In this document: positions 1-10,627 of the stretch, piece by piece
Position numbering within the stretch: the stretch's first letter is position 1
How the letters are laid out: each line of letters opens with the position of its first letter
Origin: Adineta ricciae
Taxonomy: Eukaryota > Rotifera > Eurotatoria > Adinetida > Adinetidae
Reading direction: 5' to 3'
Assembly: GCA_905250025.1 (NCBI GenBank)
Contig: CAJNOJ010000193.1
Span: forward strand, 62,001 to 126,000
Length of the DNA: 64,000 nt
The notes under the pieces: model-generated
What the model saw: only the letters and a program-made list of their open reading frames with translations
What the model was told of the DNA's origin: nothing
Database searches by the model: none
Position numbers and translations under genes: made by a program

Positions 1-2
1 AT

Positions 3-305
3 AATGACGCGTTTAGTGATTCTTCTGACATGTTTAACTGCAGTTGCTGCACCACATGGTCTCATTCCGATTGTTTATGGTCTGACTGGATGTATTCCAT
101 TGTGGACAGTTCCATTCGAATGGGCATTGACTATTTTTGCACTCGTGTCGGTAACTACTGTTCAGCTTGCAACATCTCCTTTTCTGAAAAGATTGTTCCG
201 CCGGTCGCCTCGTGTCGAACCGGTTATATGGTTTCGTACCCTCCATGCAAGGAACTTTTTGAAAATGCAATAAAATTTATTAAGCTGAATGATAGTGATG
301 ATTAA
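3..305 (+). CDS. C-terminal part of an unknown Cys-rich protein (5' truncated by window edge)
   Basis: The frame is open from the window edge to a TAA at 303-305. It encodes about 100 residues with closely spaced cysteines (a C-S-C-C cluster, then C-S-A-C, then single Cys) and ends in an acidic LNDSDD tail. The spacing of Cys, Trp and aromatic residues looks like a secreted or extracellular domain, but I do not recognise the family. Other frames over the same bases are also open and one begins with a signal-like stretch (4-273). I prefer the Cys-rich frame because it reads in from upstream without needing a start and its composition looks coding. The start and the rest of the gene lie outside the window. 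Confidence 0.4.
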   Translation, partial: NDAFSDSSDMFNCSCCTTWSHSDCLWSDWMYSIVDSSIRMGIDYFCTRVGNYCSACNISFSEKIVPPVASCRTGYMVSYPPCKELFENAIKFIKLNDSDD

Positions 306-1349
306 TTTTACAAAGTGCCATCACAGTTTATAGTTTCAAAGATTTGACTATATAATCCTCTAGTGAATTATGTTCTCGATCCTATGAAAAGCATTAAGAT
401 ATTAATGCTGTCAGCGATTATGGAAGAACACTATGTCCCTGAAACATTTCGCTTACATTGTGTTCTAATGAAATCAATTCGTATTTAATATCTTTTTCAT
501 GATTCGACGGGTTCTCGAGGTCACTAACAACGGAATGTGTACAGAAAATCATTATTGTCACATGTTCTCAACAAATACATATGACAACAGTCGCTTTGCC
601 ATTGTATTCGTCAGAAAGAATGTCGGACGAAAAAACGGCGCATGTAAACTATTATTTATTACAGAAAGAAGAAGAAGAGAAAGACAAACGCGTAGATGAT
701 GGCTAAGCATAAGATGCAAGGTTTTTAACAGAAGTTGTATATTGATGTATTCGAAATGCGTTCACCTGTTCTTATACATATCCTCATCTAGCTCATTCTT
801 TTGCCATATTGAAATATCGAAAAAACACGTTCTCTCCATAGTATGTCTCATCACAAATTGTTTCAACATTTCGAGACGATACTGGGACTTGTATATCGAC
901 CTGTCTTTGGTTTTACGCAACGAACATGTGAAACGTCTAGTTAAATAGTTTCTTATACAAATACTATCGAGTCTTCTTCAGTCCATTTTTCATTACTTAA
1001 AACAACGCAAACTCATTGACTTTTCGTGATTATTCACTCAGTTTCACTTGATTAGAGGAAGATTTTCATATCGTTCTCCATAGATCCCTATATAACCAAC
1101 AAATGGTTTCTCTCCACACAACTTCTATTGAATAAACCATTAATCTAAGGATAAAAATATTTCATGCAGAAGTTGTAATTTTATGGCGAAAAGCATGAGA
1201 GAAAAACCCTATGATTTGTTTTTCTTATTCATCTCTGGGTTTTACACACGTAACGCGTTTGCCTGTTGTTTATTTCTCATCACGAAACACAAAGAATCTA
1301 CTGCGCCCGTTTAGGGGATTGTAATTCTCACGTTCTTACAGCGTGAAAC
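306..1349. other. No gene seen
   Basis: AT-rich sequence with short, uninformative open frames only (for example 499-699 and 742-948, both of low-complexity composition). No domain, RNA gene or repeat was recognised. Confidence 0.5.
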
Positions 1350-3295
1350 ATGAATAACGTTGATGATGAATTACCGAAGATTAAAGCGTGGCTAGCAGCA
1401 TTAACTGATCCAACAAACTCCAAAGATTCAAAAAAGTCCTTTTCAAATGAAGCAACTGATCAAAATTGTTCGTAAACTCGTCAAAATTTCGATGTTGTTT
1501 TCGCTCATATGTCATCCAAAACACGTACCATACATATCAGAAAGGCTGTAAAGATATTTGTTTAAATGTATGGTACTGATCAATTTAAGCACGTGACGAC
1601 ACGGCTCGAATTTTCATCCATGGTTTACACTTATGTAGAAGAAATTTCTACTATGATCTTATTCGAAGATTACGTTGAGTATCGCGCACTATTATGTGCC
1701 TTGGTTGTTACAAACTTTATTCAAAACAATTTTCTCTTCGAATGCCTGAGAAAATTCTTTTCTATTGTACCAACTGTAACGGGAAGTAAGATTAGATGTC
1801 ATTACCATCAGAAAGAGCTATGCATGAAAATTTGAATTAAAAATTTTTTTTTGATAATGTATATCGATGGAGCTGACAATAATCTCTCGTACTCCAAAAA
1901 TGTGCTCGATATTCTCAAAGATATTCTTTCGAACTTGATTAAACTTGCTGATAATATTTGTACACAGACTATTATTCAGCCATCAAAATACTATTTCAAA
2001 GACAGTTATTATTCTCTCATGGTATCATCACTTGAATACACTGATAAGTTTTTCATCATCTGTAACGGGCGCGACGCGTCCAACACGACTTTTAATGATG
2101 TTATATTTGACCTCTTGACAATAGTTGTGAACGCAACAGACATAGCTCCGCTAGTACCCATGTTCATCTATGCTGGATACGCTAAGATAACTGTTAAATG
2201 GTTAAAACAATAATTCTTCCCTGAACTATTCAAACATTTCGGAACGGATATCATATCACTCATATACAATCTGTCAAGACATTGGAAAGGCTTAAGAGCA
2301 TTGCGTGAAGAGCAAACGTTCGAGATTCTCATGGAGCACAAATCTCTTGTCACAGAAACAGGTAGTGAGTCTTGTATAGAGTTCTTCGTCATTTTGTTAA
2401 TTGTACTACCGAGAAATGATGATGAAGGCAAGCAAAATGAAGCTAACAACGATCTGATCGTCCAAGCTTGTAATAATCTGTATGAAAAAAAGCGGAATAT
2501 CTTTGTCCGCCCCAAATTGCATTCTCAAACGTAGTTTTTCTTGAACGCATATTTGGTGTTGCAACAAGCGTGAATGAAGATCGAATACGATTCTTCTTCA
2601 GCTTTTTTTGTGATATCCATGGTTTATTATTCAGTGAATACACAAATTATCTTGATAAGCTCGTCGTCAAGTCCTTGCTAAATATTATTTTATGCATTTC
2701 AAACTACGAACAGTATCGTAATGTACTGAAACACCCTCATATTTTTTGCATTATTCTGCAAAGTCTTACTAAACAAGACAAACAAAATATGGTCAAACGA
2801 ATCTGGTATAATATTCACAAATGTGAAAATTCAAAACCAGTACTGAATAAGGTAAAACGAAAAGCAACACAGAGAATCTATATTAGTTACAATGAAGATG
2901 ACGTCAGCTTTTGTCGCTCGTTTGTTGACGCTCTACGTGAAACGACGACTGTACCAATTTAGGTCGAATATGAACAATCAGATGACTTTAAAGATCCTTG
3001 GGAATGCGTGACGCCGGCAATCGAATCGGCAACGATGATAATTATCATAGCACCAAGTACTTCTGCTGATAGCGAATATAATCGTCAAGAATTACGTTAC
3101 GTAGTGGGAGACACTGACCATACGATGGAGAAGAAACTTTTTATTATGGTCGAATGTGAACCAACTTTCCAGTTTAGTATATCACGGATCAAGACGTTTT
3201 TAAAAGACTATGAAACAGTACCATACAAAAGAAGTATTGAAGTATTAGCTAGTACAGTAGCTGATCGATTACTTATATCGAAGAACAAAAGATAA
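1350..3295 (+). pseudogene. Decayed TIR-domain gene with a helical N-terminal region
   Basis: One reading frame can be followed from an ATG at 1350 (MNNVDDELPKIKAWLAAL...) to about 2533, interrupted by in-frame stops at about 1473, 1563, 1833 and 2211. It then shifts frame near a C-run around 2515 and continues to TAA at 3295. The middle is helix-rich, like the armadillo-like region found in bdelloid TIR proteins. The C-terminal part (about 2870-3290) is a TIR fold: RIYISYNEDD (beta-A/box 1), then VPI, a TAG at 2960-2962, then VEYEQ, and a beta-C strand MIIIIAPS followed by S-E-Y-N-R-Q-E-L. Related proteins have Trp in the PIW(V)DYE position, so TGG to TAG is the likely lesion. Several of the upstream stops could in principle sit in introns, but the frameshift and the Trp-to-stop change cannot easily be spliced out. 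A dead gene is the best reading. Confidence 0.7.
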
Positions 3296-3643
3296 ATGTT
3301 TGTTTTGTCCTCTTCGCACGTAATTACTGAATCGTGTGTTTGCGTTAGAATGTGATTGGGTTTATAATAACGGATATATGTCCTTGAAAACATATAAAAG
3401 AGAGATATATCAAAGAAAAGACTTAAAAAATTCGATTAATAGTATCAAAGTATCTTGACAATTATTCAATTCGTGAGATATGAGATTGGAAGAAACGACA
3501 TTCGACTTCTTTTATTATAATATTTATATTAGTGTTTAAAATAAAGAAAGCCAACACAAATTGTGTATATATAAATGTCCTTTTTCACTAGGAAAAAACT
3601 GTAATATAAGCTTTTTTGATCTAGAAAATTATTTGTAGCTCAT
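3296..3643. other. Intergenic, nothing recognised
   Basis: AT-rich spacer between the TIR pseudogene and the 3' end of the Gly-rich gene on the other strand. No feature seen. Confidence 0.5.
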
Positions 3644-3830
3644 TTAATATGTTGTTACACCAAATCCATATGGGACACCTTGTGCTACTCCTCCATAGCC
3701 ACCGAGGCCACCGAGGCCACCGAGGCCACCGAGACCATAGCTACCATAACCACCATAACCACCATTAACAAATTGCTGATAAGCCAAACCGAANCGCGGT
3801 TTTCCTGTCTTTGCCTTTTCAGCTGCTTGC
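3644..3830 (-). CDS. Gly-rich protein, C-terminal exon
   Basis: On the minus strand the last exon encodes FGLAYQQFVNGGYGGYGSYG followed by four GGL units and ends GVTTY before TAA (3644-3646). The GGY/GGL repeats suggest a secreted or structural glycine-rich protein. Upstream (3830-3960) lies a purine/pyrimidine-biased stretch with a run of ten G on the plus strand, which is probably intron. A single N at 3794 falls inside the exon, so one codon and possibly more sequence is uncertain. The 5' exon was not identified; an ATG near 4003 on the minus strand is a candidate. Function unknown. Confidence 0.45.
3794..3794. other. Single-N sequence join inside the Gly-rich exon
   Basis: One N of unknown true length. 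It resembles the other single-N joins in the window, so the sequence to either side may not be contiguous. Confidence 0.6.
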
Positions 3831-3979
3831 GGGACGAGTAGAGAGAAGGGGGGGGGGAAGAGAAAAGATGCTTCTTCACTTGATGATAGTGTGCAGTAAG
3901 GTGTAGAATCATTAAATAGGGAGAGAAAAGAAGAGAAAAAAAAGTACAATATACACTCACATTAATGCGATCGTGCATT

Positions 3980-4151
3980 TATCTCTTGGTGACGGTTTTC
4001 ATTGCAAATTACGAAATGAATAAGAAATAAATATAAAAAACGCCCATATTTGTTTTCAACTGTAATGATGAATCAAGTTTTGGGCGTTATTTTTCACCTT
4101 GAATTATAATATGTGTAGATAGAACGAGTCAAATAGTAGAAAATTCGTGCG
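3980..4151. other. Short spacer upstream of the small hydrophilic gene
   Basis: AT-rich. It may hold the 5' part of the minus-strand Gly-rich gene and upstream promoter elements of the gene at 4211. Nothing specific recognised. Confidence 0.3.
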
Positions 4152-4160
4152 TATATATAA
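4152..4160 (+). promoter_or_regulatory. TATA box of the 64-aa gene
   Basis: TATATATAA begins 59 bp before the ATG at 4211. A TCAGT-like initiator (ttgattcagtattg) lies about 25-30 bp downstream, the expected spacing for a TATA-driven start site. Few genes in the window have so clean a TATA element. Confidence 0.5.
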
Positions 4161-4210
4161 CTCTCAGTTGATTCAGTATTGACAAGCAATTATATAATAC
4201 TCCGCTGTCT

Positions 4211-4405
4211 ATGGATCCAAATTGGGCAGGTGAACCAGAGCCAGGTCTGATCAGCGGTATCAGACGAGAAGTTGGCAAAATTGAAGGTGAATTTCGCGAC
4301 ATAGAACGAAATCATGAGCAACGTGAAGCTGACAAATATGAAAATCGAGCTGAGCGTTTTGCGGAAAAAGAGAGTGAAGACTTCAATCAAGGACGTTTTC
4401 CATGA
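4211..4405 (+). CDS. Small highly charged hydrophilic protein (64 aa)
   Basis: A 64-codon frame starting ATGGATCC and ending FNQGRFP before TGA. The protein is almost entirely hydrophilic, with alternating acidic and basic residues (EGEFRDIERNHEQREADKYE) and no cysteine, so it is likely disordered or a long amphipathic helix. A TATA box at 4152 and an AATAAA at 4454-4459, about 50 bp after the stop, bracket it as a compact intronless transcription unit. I do not recognise a family. Its composition recalls the small hydrophilic proteins linked to desiccation in bdelloids (LEA-like), but no LEA repeat is visible, so that is only a suggestion. Confidence 0.5.
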   Translation: MDPNWAGEPEPGLISGIRREVGKIEGEFRDIERNHEQREADKYENRAERFAEKESEDFNQGRFP

Positions 4406-4453
4406 ATATTTTTTTAATATTTTTGACAGCAACGATTTTATCTTTCTACGTGT

Positions 4454-4459
4454 AATAAA
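4454..4459 (+). terminator. Poly(A) signal of the 64-aa gene
   Basis: AATAAA 49 bp downstream of the stop codon at 4405. Confidence 0.45.
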
Positions 4460-4948
4460 TATTGATAATGGCTATAATTTTTCCTGAGATGATATTTTCT
4501 TCTTTTTCATATTGTCAACCATACACATCAGAAATGAAGATATAGTTTCATCTTGAGTAACGGTGTGTTATTATGAGTTTTCTTCTCGTACTTTATCGAA
4601 GATTCCTTTTGGAGGATCGTCAGTTGATCAATACACGATGAATAATTCACTTGAGGCAAGATAAGAGGCAAAACAAGTGTGTGTTGCCACGTGTAAGTTA
4701 TTTCTCATCGACAACACGATTCTACGCAATATGATTTTAATGTTCATAGAAACAGCTTTTTCATCATTGTTTAACACTCGTAGTGAAGAAAGAGAAAGTT
4801 TTTTTTAAAACTTTTTCCTTCCGTCGGTACGATAAAAAACTTTCACAATGGATGTGGGAGAGCGAAAAAAGTTGGAAAAATGAGAGCGTCATCCCAATAT
4901 CTGTGATTCGTACTTTTTATTATTTATTAGCCGATCGTCTTTATCAAT
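4460..4948. other. Upstream region of the first ART-TPR gene
   Basis: No gene supported. An open frame at 4783-5016 overlaps the start of the ART-TPR gene in another frame and looks spurious. Confidence 0.4.
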
Positions 4949-7435
4949 ATGGCATCTCGACCACCACATACTCGAATGGCTCAGAACTTTCTATTAATTT
5001 GGTTCGACGAGCTTAGCAACAATGATTATCTGAATACTAATGAAAAATTTCAACAGCTTGTAAATATCGTGTACAGATGTACTGATATCGATGAGTGTAT
5101 TGATTTTATTACCGATAACGAAAATGATATTTTTCTAGTTGTTTCTGGATCATTAACTGAACTTTTTCTGCGTACTCTTCACGATATTTCGCAAGTCCAA
5201 GCTATTTATGTTTTTGACAAAAATACTATTGAGCAACCACAATTGGAACAAAACTGGGCAAAAGTGAAAGGTATATTCGTAAATATTGAATCGATCTGTG
5301 AAGCACTTAGGAACATCACTCACGAATATAAAGAAAATTCCATTTCTATGAGTTTCGTGAAGTCCGATGATGCTATTTCGGATGAAAATCTCAATCAACT
5401 CGATCATACTTTTATGTACACGCGATTATTGAAGGAAATATTATTTTCTATTGATTTCGAACGGCAGCATATCAATGAATTTCTGACCTACTGTCGCGAA
5501 CAATTCATCCATAATATTTCTACATTACAGAAATTGGACATACTTGAGCAGGATTATCACACGCATGAGCCGATCTGGTGGTATACGCAGGACTTCTTCC
5601 TTTATTCAATGCTCAATCAAGCTTTACGTACGATGGATATTGATCAGATCATGAAGTTAGGCTTCTTCGTCAAGGACCTCCATTTGAATATAGTAAAATT
5701 ATACTCTCAACAAAATGATGGAGCTCGGCACGTCTTGCCTTTTACTGTCTATCGCGGTCAAGGTCTTTCTCCGGCAGATTTTAGTCAACTAATCAAAACA
5801 AGAGGTGGATTAATGTCGTTCAACAATTTTTTGTCGACAAGTCTTGATCAGACAATATCATTCGCTTTTGCTGAAAGCAATCACTATAATCCTGATTTAA
5901 TAGGTATTCTATTTCAAATATTTGTCGATCCATCAATCTCGTCCACTCCATTTGCCAGCATCGATGAGAGTAGTCAACATAGAGTTGAAAAAGAAATTCT
6001 TTTTACTATGCATACCGTATTTCGCGTTGGAGATGTACAACGAATTCATGAGAATAATCGACTCTGGAAGGTGGAATTGATACTAACCAGCGATACAGAT
6101 TCGCAACTTGAAACGTTGACGGAATGCATGCGAAAACAAACCCATTCTTTGTACACCGGGTGGCACAGACTTGGTAAACTTCTTCTTAAATTGTCTGATT
6201 ATGTTGCAGCCGAAAAACTATATGAAACATTGCTCGAGCGCGCATCAGATGATCGTGATGAATTATATATCCACAGTTGTCGGGGACAAATCAGAGAAGC
6301 GCAAGGGAGATATGACGATGCGTTAGCATGTTATCAGAAATCGCTTCAAATCGCGAAGAAAAATTCTGAGTATCATTTTGAGTTTTCTTCTATTTATAAT
6401 AATATTGGTATATTGTATCTAAAGATGGAGAAAAACTCGTACGCACTGATAAATTTCAAGAAAGCACTTGAGTTTGACCAGAAAATCTATTCTCCAAATC
6501 ATATCACATTGGCTAGTTATTACAATAATATTGCTTGTGCGTATCAACAAATGGGTAGAGATCGAGATGCAATGCCGTGGTATAAAATGGCACTTGAAAT
6601 TCAAGAAAAAGAACTCCCGCCAAATCATCCCGATCTGGCTCTTACGTATAATAACATCAGTAGACAGAATGCTTCTGTGGGTAACTACACTGTAGCTCTT
6701 TTCTATGCTCAAAAAGCGCTCGCCATAAATGTAAAAGTACTTCCTCCGCATCATGATCTTCTCTATCTGTCTTACGAGAGAATGGGTTCCATATACGAAC
6801 GCCGTGGCGAAGATGCAAAAGCGCTGTTATTCTATCAGAAAGCCATTGAGATATGCGAAAAAATTTTTCCTCCTGGACATCCCGATTTCATAAAAGTTTT
6901 TGACATGATGTCATCTTTATATGATAAGATAGGCGAATATTCCAAGGCACAAACATACTTTGAAACGGCATATGGTTTCAAACATGCAATCCCTGTTGTT
7001 CCTCACAGCACAACGGAATCGATGCAGTACAACATGAATGGTATCCTCACATTAAAAGAAAAACTGGAAGCAAGTTGCCACCCAAATGAACCAACGTTAA
7101 TGTCTTTGTATAACAAAATTGCTTTGACGTATGAAAGTGAGAATGAATTTTTCAAAGCTCTTTTATATCACGAGAAAGTGCTGAAAATTCTTTGGAAAAC
7201 TCGCCCTCAAAATTATCCTCATCTTGCTGAATGTTACAATAAGATCGCAATGATATATTACAGTTTGAATGATCTTTCTAACGCTCGGACAGCTATTCAG
7301 CATGCTATTCAAATCGGCGAAGATTCACTGACAGCAGATCATCGCGATCTTCAAGATTACCGAAGTGACTGGACGATGATAATGTTGAAACTAATTCTCT
7401 CTGAGTTCGTTGAATCTGAAAACTGTAGTGAGTGA
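4949..7435 (+). CDS. NAD(+)--arginine ADP-ribosyltransferase with C-terminal TPR repeats (828 aa)
   Basis: Single-exon gene, ATG 4949 to TGA 7435, followed by overlapping AATAAA signals near 7489. Residues 1-230 form the N-terminal region seen in bdelloid ART-TPR proteins (LVVSGSLTELFLRTLHDISQ, then FMYTRLLKEI). The ART domain covers about 230-380 with the R-S-ExE set of arginine-specific enzymes: R269 in VYRGQG, S296-T-S in FLSTSLD, and E347-K-E349. This predicts transfer of ADP-ribose from NAD+ to arginine of a target protein. From about 390 to 815 are tandem TPRs of kinesin-light-chain type (ALxxYxKALEI, LPPNHPDLALTYNNIS), probably binding the substrate or a partner. No signal peptide or membrane segment, so probably cytosolic. 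It is convergent with a second ART-TPR gene; the two stops are 101 bp apart. Residues 209-636 recur in a near-identical fragment at 10628-11912. Confidence 0.9.
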   Translation: MASRPPHTRMAQNFLLIWFDELSNNDYLNTNEKFQQLVNIVYRCTDIDECIDFITDNENDIFLVVSGSLTELFLRTLHDISQVQAIYVFDKNTIEQPQLEQNWAKVKGIFVNIESICEALRNITHEYKENSISMSFVKSDDAISDENLNQLDHTFMYTRLLKEILFSIDFERQHINEFLTYCREQFIHNISTLQKLDILEQDYHTHEPIWWYTQDFFLYSMLNQALRTMDIDQIMKLGFFVKDLHLNIVKLYSQQNDGARHVLPFTVYRGQGLSPADFSQLIKTRGGLMSFNNFLSTSLDQTISFAFAESNHYNPDLIGILFQIFVDPSISSTPFASIDESSQHRVEKEILFTMHTVFRVGDVQRIHENNRLWKVELILTSDTDSQLETLTECMRKQTHSLYTGWHRLGKLLLKLSDYVAAEKLYETLLERASDDRDELYIHSCRGQIREAQGRYDDALACYQKSLQIAKKNSEYHFEFSSIYNNIGILYLKMEKNSYALINFKKALEFDQKIYSPNHITLASYYNNIACAYQQMGRDRDAMPWYKMALEIQEKELPPNHPDLALTYNNISRQNASVGNYTVALFYAQKALAINVKVLPPHHDLLYLSYERMGSIYERRGEDAKALLFYQKAIEICEKIFPPGHPDFIKVFDMMSSLYDKIGEYSKAQTYFETAYGFKHAIPVVPHSTTESMQYNMNGILTLKEKLEASCHPNEPTLMSLYNKIALTYESENEFFKALLYHEKVLKILWKTRPQNYPHLAECYNKIAMIYYSLNDLSNARTAIQHAIQIGEDSLTADHRDLQDYRSDWTMIMLKLILSEFVESENCSE

Positions 7436-7536
7436 AGTGCGTACGGATGCAATCGCTCACACTTCTCTATCTATGCGACAAGAAGGAAAATAAATAAACA
7501 AAAAAGCTTTAAAAAAAGCGTTAGTTCTTTCTATTT

Positions 7537-9869
7537 TTATTGATTGTTATCCATTTCGGCCTGTTCTTTCGCCTGTTTGTATACTGTAAGATTGTTCTGG
7601 TGACCCAACGTTTGAGGATGATCTTTCGGCAGAGAGCTGCGATCTATGTCGACTGCTTTTTCACCATATTCAACAGCCTTGCTGTACAACTTCAAGCGAT
7701 GCATCGTATTCGCGATAGTGCCATACGTAGTTGCTATTCTGGGATGAATCTCTGGAAAAATCTTTAAGTTTATCTTTAACGCTTCTTGGCATCTTTCTAA
7801 GGCTTCCTCATGTTTGCCTTGTTCGTTTAGAACTCCAGCCATGTTAGTATGCAATGTGGCTACTAATCCCTCATTGCTATTACCTTGAGCATTGCAATCT
7901 TCAATTGCTTTTTCATAATATTCAATAGCTTTATCCATTTTCTTCATTTTCCAATACAGAGTTGCAATATTGTTGTACGTTGTTGCGTCGTCTGCTGCAC
8001 TGCCTGACTCTTCAGTTTTCTTCAAGTCCAGTGACTTGGAGTAATAACGTAGCGCTTCATCGTATTGGTCCAACTCGTCTTTGACCATTCCAAGATTGTT
8101 ATATAATACTGAAAGACGCTGAGGTGAAGTCTCAACTTGAATTGCTTCGCGATAGAAGTAGTCGGACTTTTTCCATGCTGCTATTTGGTACATTAGTCTA
8201 CCGAAATTAAGGCAAACATTACTATCTTCCATAGATTTTTTAAAATGTTCTTTCAAAGCGGTAAGTCGCTTGTCGTAGTCATCTGTTAAGGTCAAAGGAA
8301 CGATCCATATACCTTCCGCTGAATGTTTCAATTTACCGACACGAAAGACCGATCCCATGGAAAAAAGCCACTCTTTTTCAAGTTTGTAGTAACTGAGCCC
8401 GCTTACGCAGGTCACAGGGATAGCCGTAGTCTTCTCGATTGTAATTTCAAACAGAGTGCTTACTTTTCTGTTATTACCAAGATTTTCACGTGCAAATCCA
8501 AGAGCTACTTCGCGATCTGAAGTAGTGGAGAGAAAATTTGAAACTGAGAATAGCCCCTTTTCCGTTTTACTAAGTTGCTCAAAGTCATCCTTCTCAAATG
8601 CTTGTCCACGGTACAACTTCTTCACATCGATACCTTTTGATCCTTGTTCGGAAGCGATCTGTTGATGCAGGTGACGAATGTATACGCGTAAAGTATACAA
8701 TGTATCATAGTCATGAGTACGAAGAGCTTTGTTCAGCATGCGATAAAGGAATGAATCTCGAGTATACCAATAGATAGACGTGTTCGCTGAGTATGTCGTT
8801 TTGAGATCTTTGAGATTCGATAGTTCGTTGCTATTTCCATGATATCGTGTCTGGCAAAAGTCATACATATCTTGCATATCCTCATCTTTTACTGATAGAA
8901 CAATGTCTCGAAACAACTGATCGTACATAAACGACGCTTCTTGTTGACTAGCGTTGGATCCATCCTTTGACTTCGATCGTTCCATCATTTCAAAACCTAG
9001 CAGCGTACGATCGAGCCGCGTTACATCTTTGCTTAACTGTTCACACAGCGCATCTATAGTAGTGTAAATACCAGTAATTTCTTGATATTCACCAAACCAA
9101 GATTCTTGAACTTTCCCAGGAGAATAGACATAGATCGATTCGAGTTGTTTTTCGTCATGAATACTTGAAACGAAATCCTCTTCGACTGCACCCGAGACAA
9201 TCACAAAGATCTTCACGTCTTTGACATTTGACATGAATTCGTGACATGCTTTAGGATCCAAAAATATTTTCACACAATTAACCACCTGTTGAAGTTGACG
9301 TTTTGATACTTCACCACTTTTACCCTTACCACCGTTGGATTGATCCAACCACACAAGAACATAATTCTCAACGTTTTCTACCTGCGGCATCGGCTTTTCA
9401 GGTACGGATAATGTTAGTTTTGGTCTTTCAGATTTAGGTATGGGTAGCACATATACTTTGTAACCTGTAGAAACAGAAAATATATTGTAGCCAAATTCTT
9501 TTCATGAAAATTCGGTTAGATTGATGAGGTCGTTTGGATACAAACCTATTTTTTTCCGAAGAAGTCGTTGAGATGGCGGTAGTTTGCTGTCAAACCTGCC
9601 ATCGTTCGTGAATAGTTGCCAGTCAGTTTTCAGTTGAAGTGGTGCGGAGAAAGCTCTCTGTCGATTCATACAAACGTTTTTTTCGATAGCAAATAGTGAA
9701 TGAAGCAGATGTTGCCTTATTAATAATGCTTTTAAATCAAATTTTTCCAATATTCCAAATTGAGTCGCAAAAATGTTGTTTTCATTTTTCGGGGAGAAAG
9801 CCGAGCGTGTTATGTTACGAATTTTTGCAATAACAAAACGATTTGCTCTTATATGTTTCGCAAAATCAT
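7537..9869 (-). CDS. Second ART-TPR protein (about 640+ aa, two exons)
   Basis: Main exon 9464-7537, TAA stop. The body holds the same N-terminal domain (FVIVSGAVEEDFVSSIHDE), an ART domain with LYRGQ, FLSTTSD and KLEKEW (R, S-T-T and E-x-E catalytic positions), and C-terminal TPRs (ALRYYSKSLDLKK, AIEYYEKAIED). A GTG near 9450 is not the start: an acceptor (ttctacag/G) at 9465-9466 joins in phase to an upstream exon ending at 9546 (donor gtttgt). That exon reads back through FAIEKNVCMNRQRAFSAPL. The start is unresolved. An ATG at 9669 is in frame; the ATG at 9869 used by the sister copy is knocked out of frame here by two extra bases near 9852. The intron is about 80 bp. The shared architecture with the gene at 4949 shows they are paralogues in tail-to-tail order. 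Confidence 0.85.
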
Positions 9870-10228
9870 CTGTTTGTCTTTACAACTCCTTTTCAGTTAC
9901 TACCGTTCTCTTACTTCCTGCGAGTAGTGAAAATATGCATGACTCAGAGTAAACAAAGCCACATTTGACAAAGTTTCAAGTTAATGTGCTCGTAGCATAT
10001 TGTAACTGATGCTATCATCAGAAGACTATCGACTTTCTTCCTTTATGTAGAACATCTCTCGTAAGACTGTGCTTCCCGCAGGGGTACACTTAGAAACCGA
10101 ATAGCTTAGATGATATAATTGTCAAACAACGATAAAATTATAATGATTAAATAAATACTGCACTTTTTCCTCTGGTTAGAAAGAAGATGTAAATTAGAAT
10201 CCAAAAAAATCAGTCAATATTATGAATA
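9870..10228. other. Spacer between ART-TPR and NHL genes
   Basis: No gene seen. It is nearly identical to 13170-13543, so it belongs to the larger repeated block. Confidence 0.5.
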
Positions 10229-10626
10229 TCAGCCGCAGTTGTATAAGTTCTGCTCAATCGAGAATCTCTGCACGCGATTGTTATCATGGTCAGTGACGTA
10301 CAAATTACCATCTCCATCAAAACATAAACCTATTGGATAACGAAACTGGTCTGACCTATTTCCGAAACCCTTATCTCCAACGATGACACTTCCCTCTGCT
10401 GCTCCTGCTTCAAATCGCATTATTCGTTGATTTCCATGATCAGCAACATAGATCGTACCATTCTGATCAACAATCACTTGCCGAGGATTATTCAGTTGTG
10501 TCAAATTTGCACCATTGCCATGGCCACCAGCTACGACTATTCCTTCTTTCGCCCCTTTGGTCCATTTGACGATGCGATGATTGAAACTATCTGAGATATA
10601 GATCGATTGTTGTCGGTCAATAAATA
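10229..10626 (-). CDS. NHL-repeat protein, C-terminal fragment cut by a join
   Basis: The minus-strand frame is open from the N at 10627 to TGA at 10229. It encodes NHL units (SIYISDSFNHRIVKW, TIYVADHGNQRIMRF, NLYVTDHDNNRVQRF), which are blades of an extracellular-type beta-propeller. It matches 13544-13926 closely, but the stop differs: here the codon after IEQN is TTA, adding LYNCG, where the other copy has TGA. The 5' part lies beyond the join and is missing; the intact relative shows it would continue into a pentapeptide-repeat membrane region. Confidence 0.8.
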
Positions 10627-10627
10627 N
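10627..10627. other. Single-N join cutting the NHL gene
   Basis: Left of the N is an NHL blade on the minus strand. Immediately right is the middle of an ART-TPR coding exon on the plus strand. No biological boundary is visible, so this is probably a contig join. Confidence 0.8.

Larger units (their letters stand above)
8612..10626. repeat. Direct repeat unit 1 (ART-TPR 5' part plus NHL 3' part)
   Basis: 2015 bp that recur at 11914-13926 (2013 bp) with scattered substitutions and one visible 2-bp indel. The right end of the unit is the N at 10627 and the left end of the partner is the N at 11913, as expected for two overlapping contigs of a heterozygous or homeologous locus. Confidence 0.8.

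Noticed and set aside
30..273. Three overlapping open frames at the window start, one with a signal-peptide-like beginning.
   Set aside because: Only the Cys-rich frame enters from the edge and looks coding; the others are treated as shadows.
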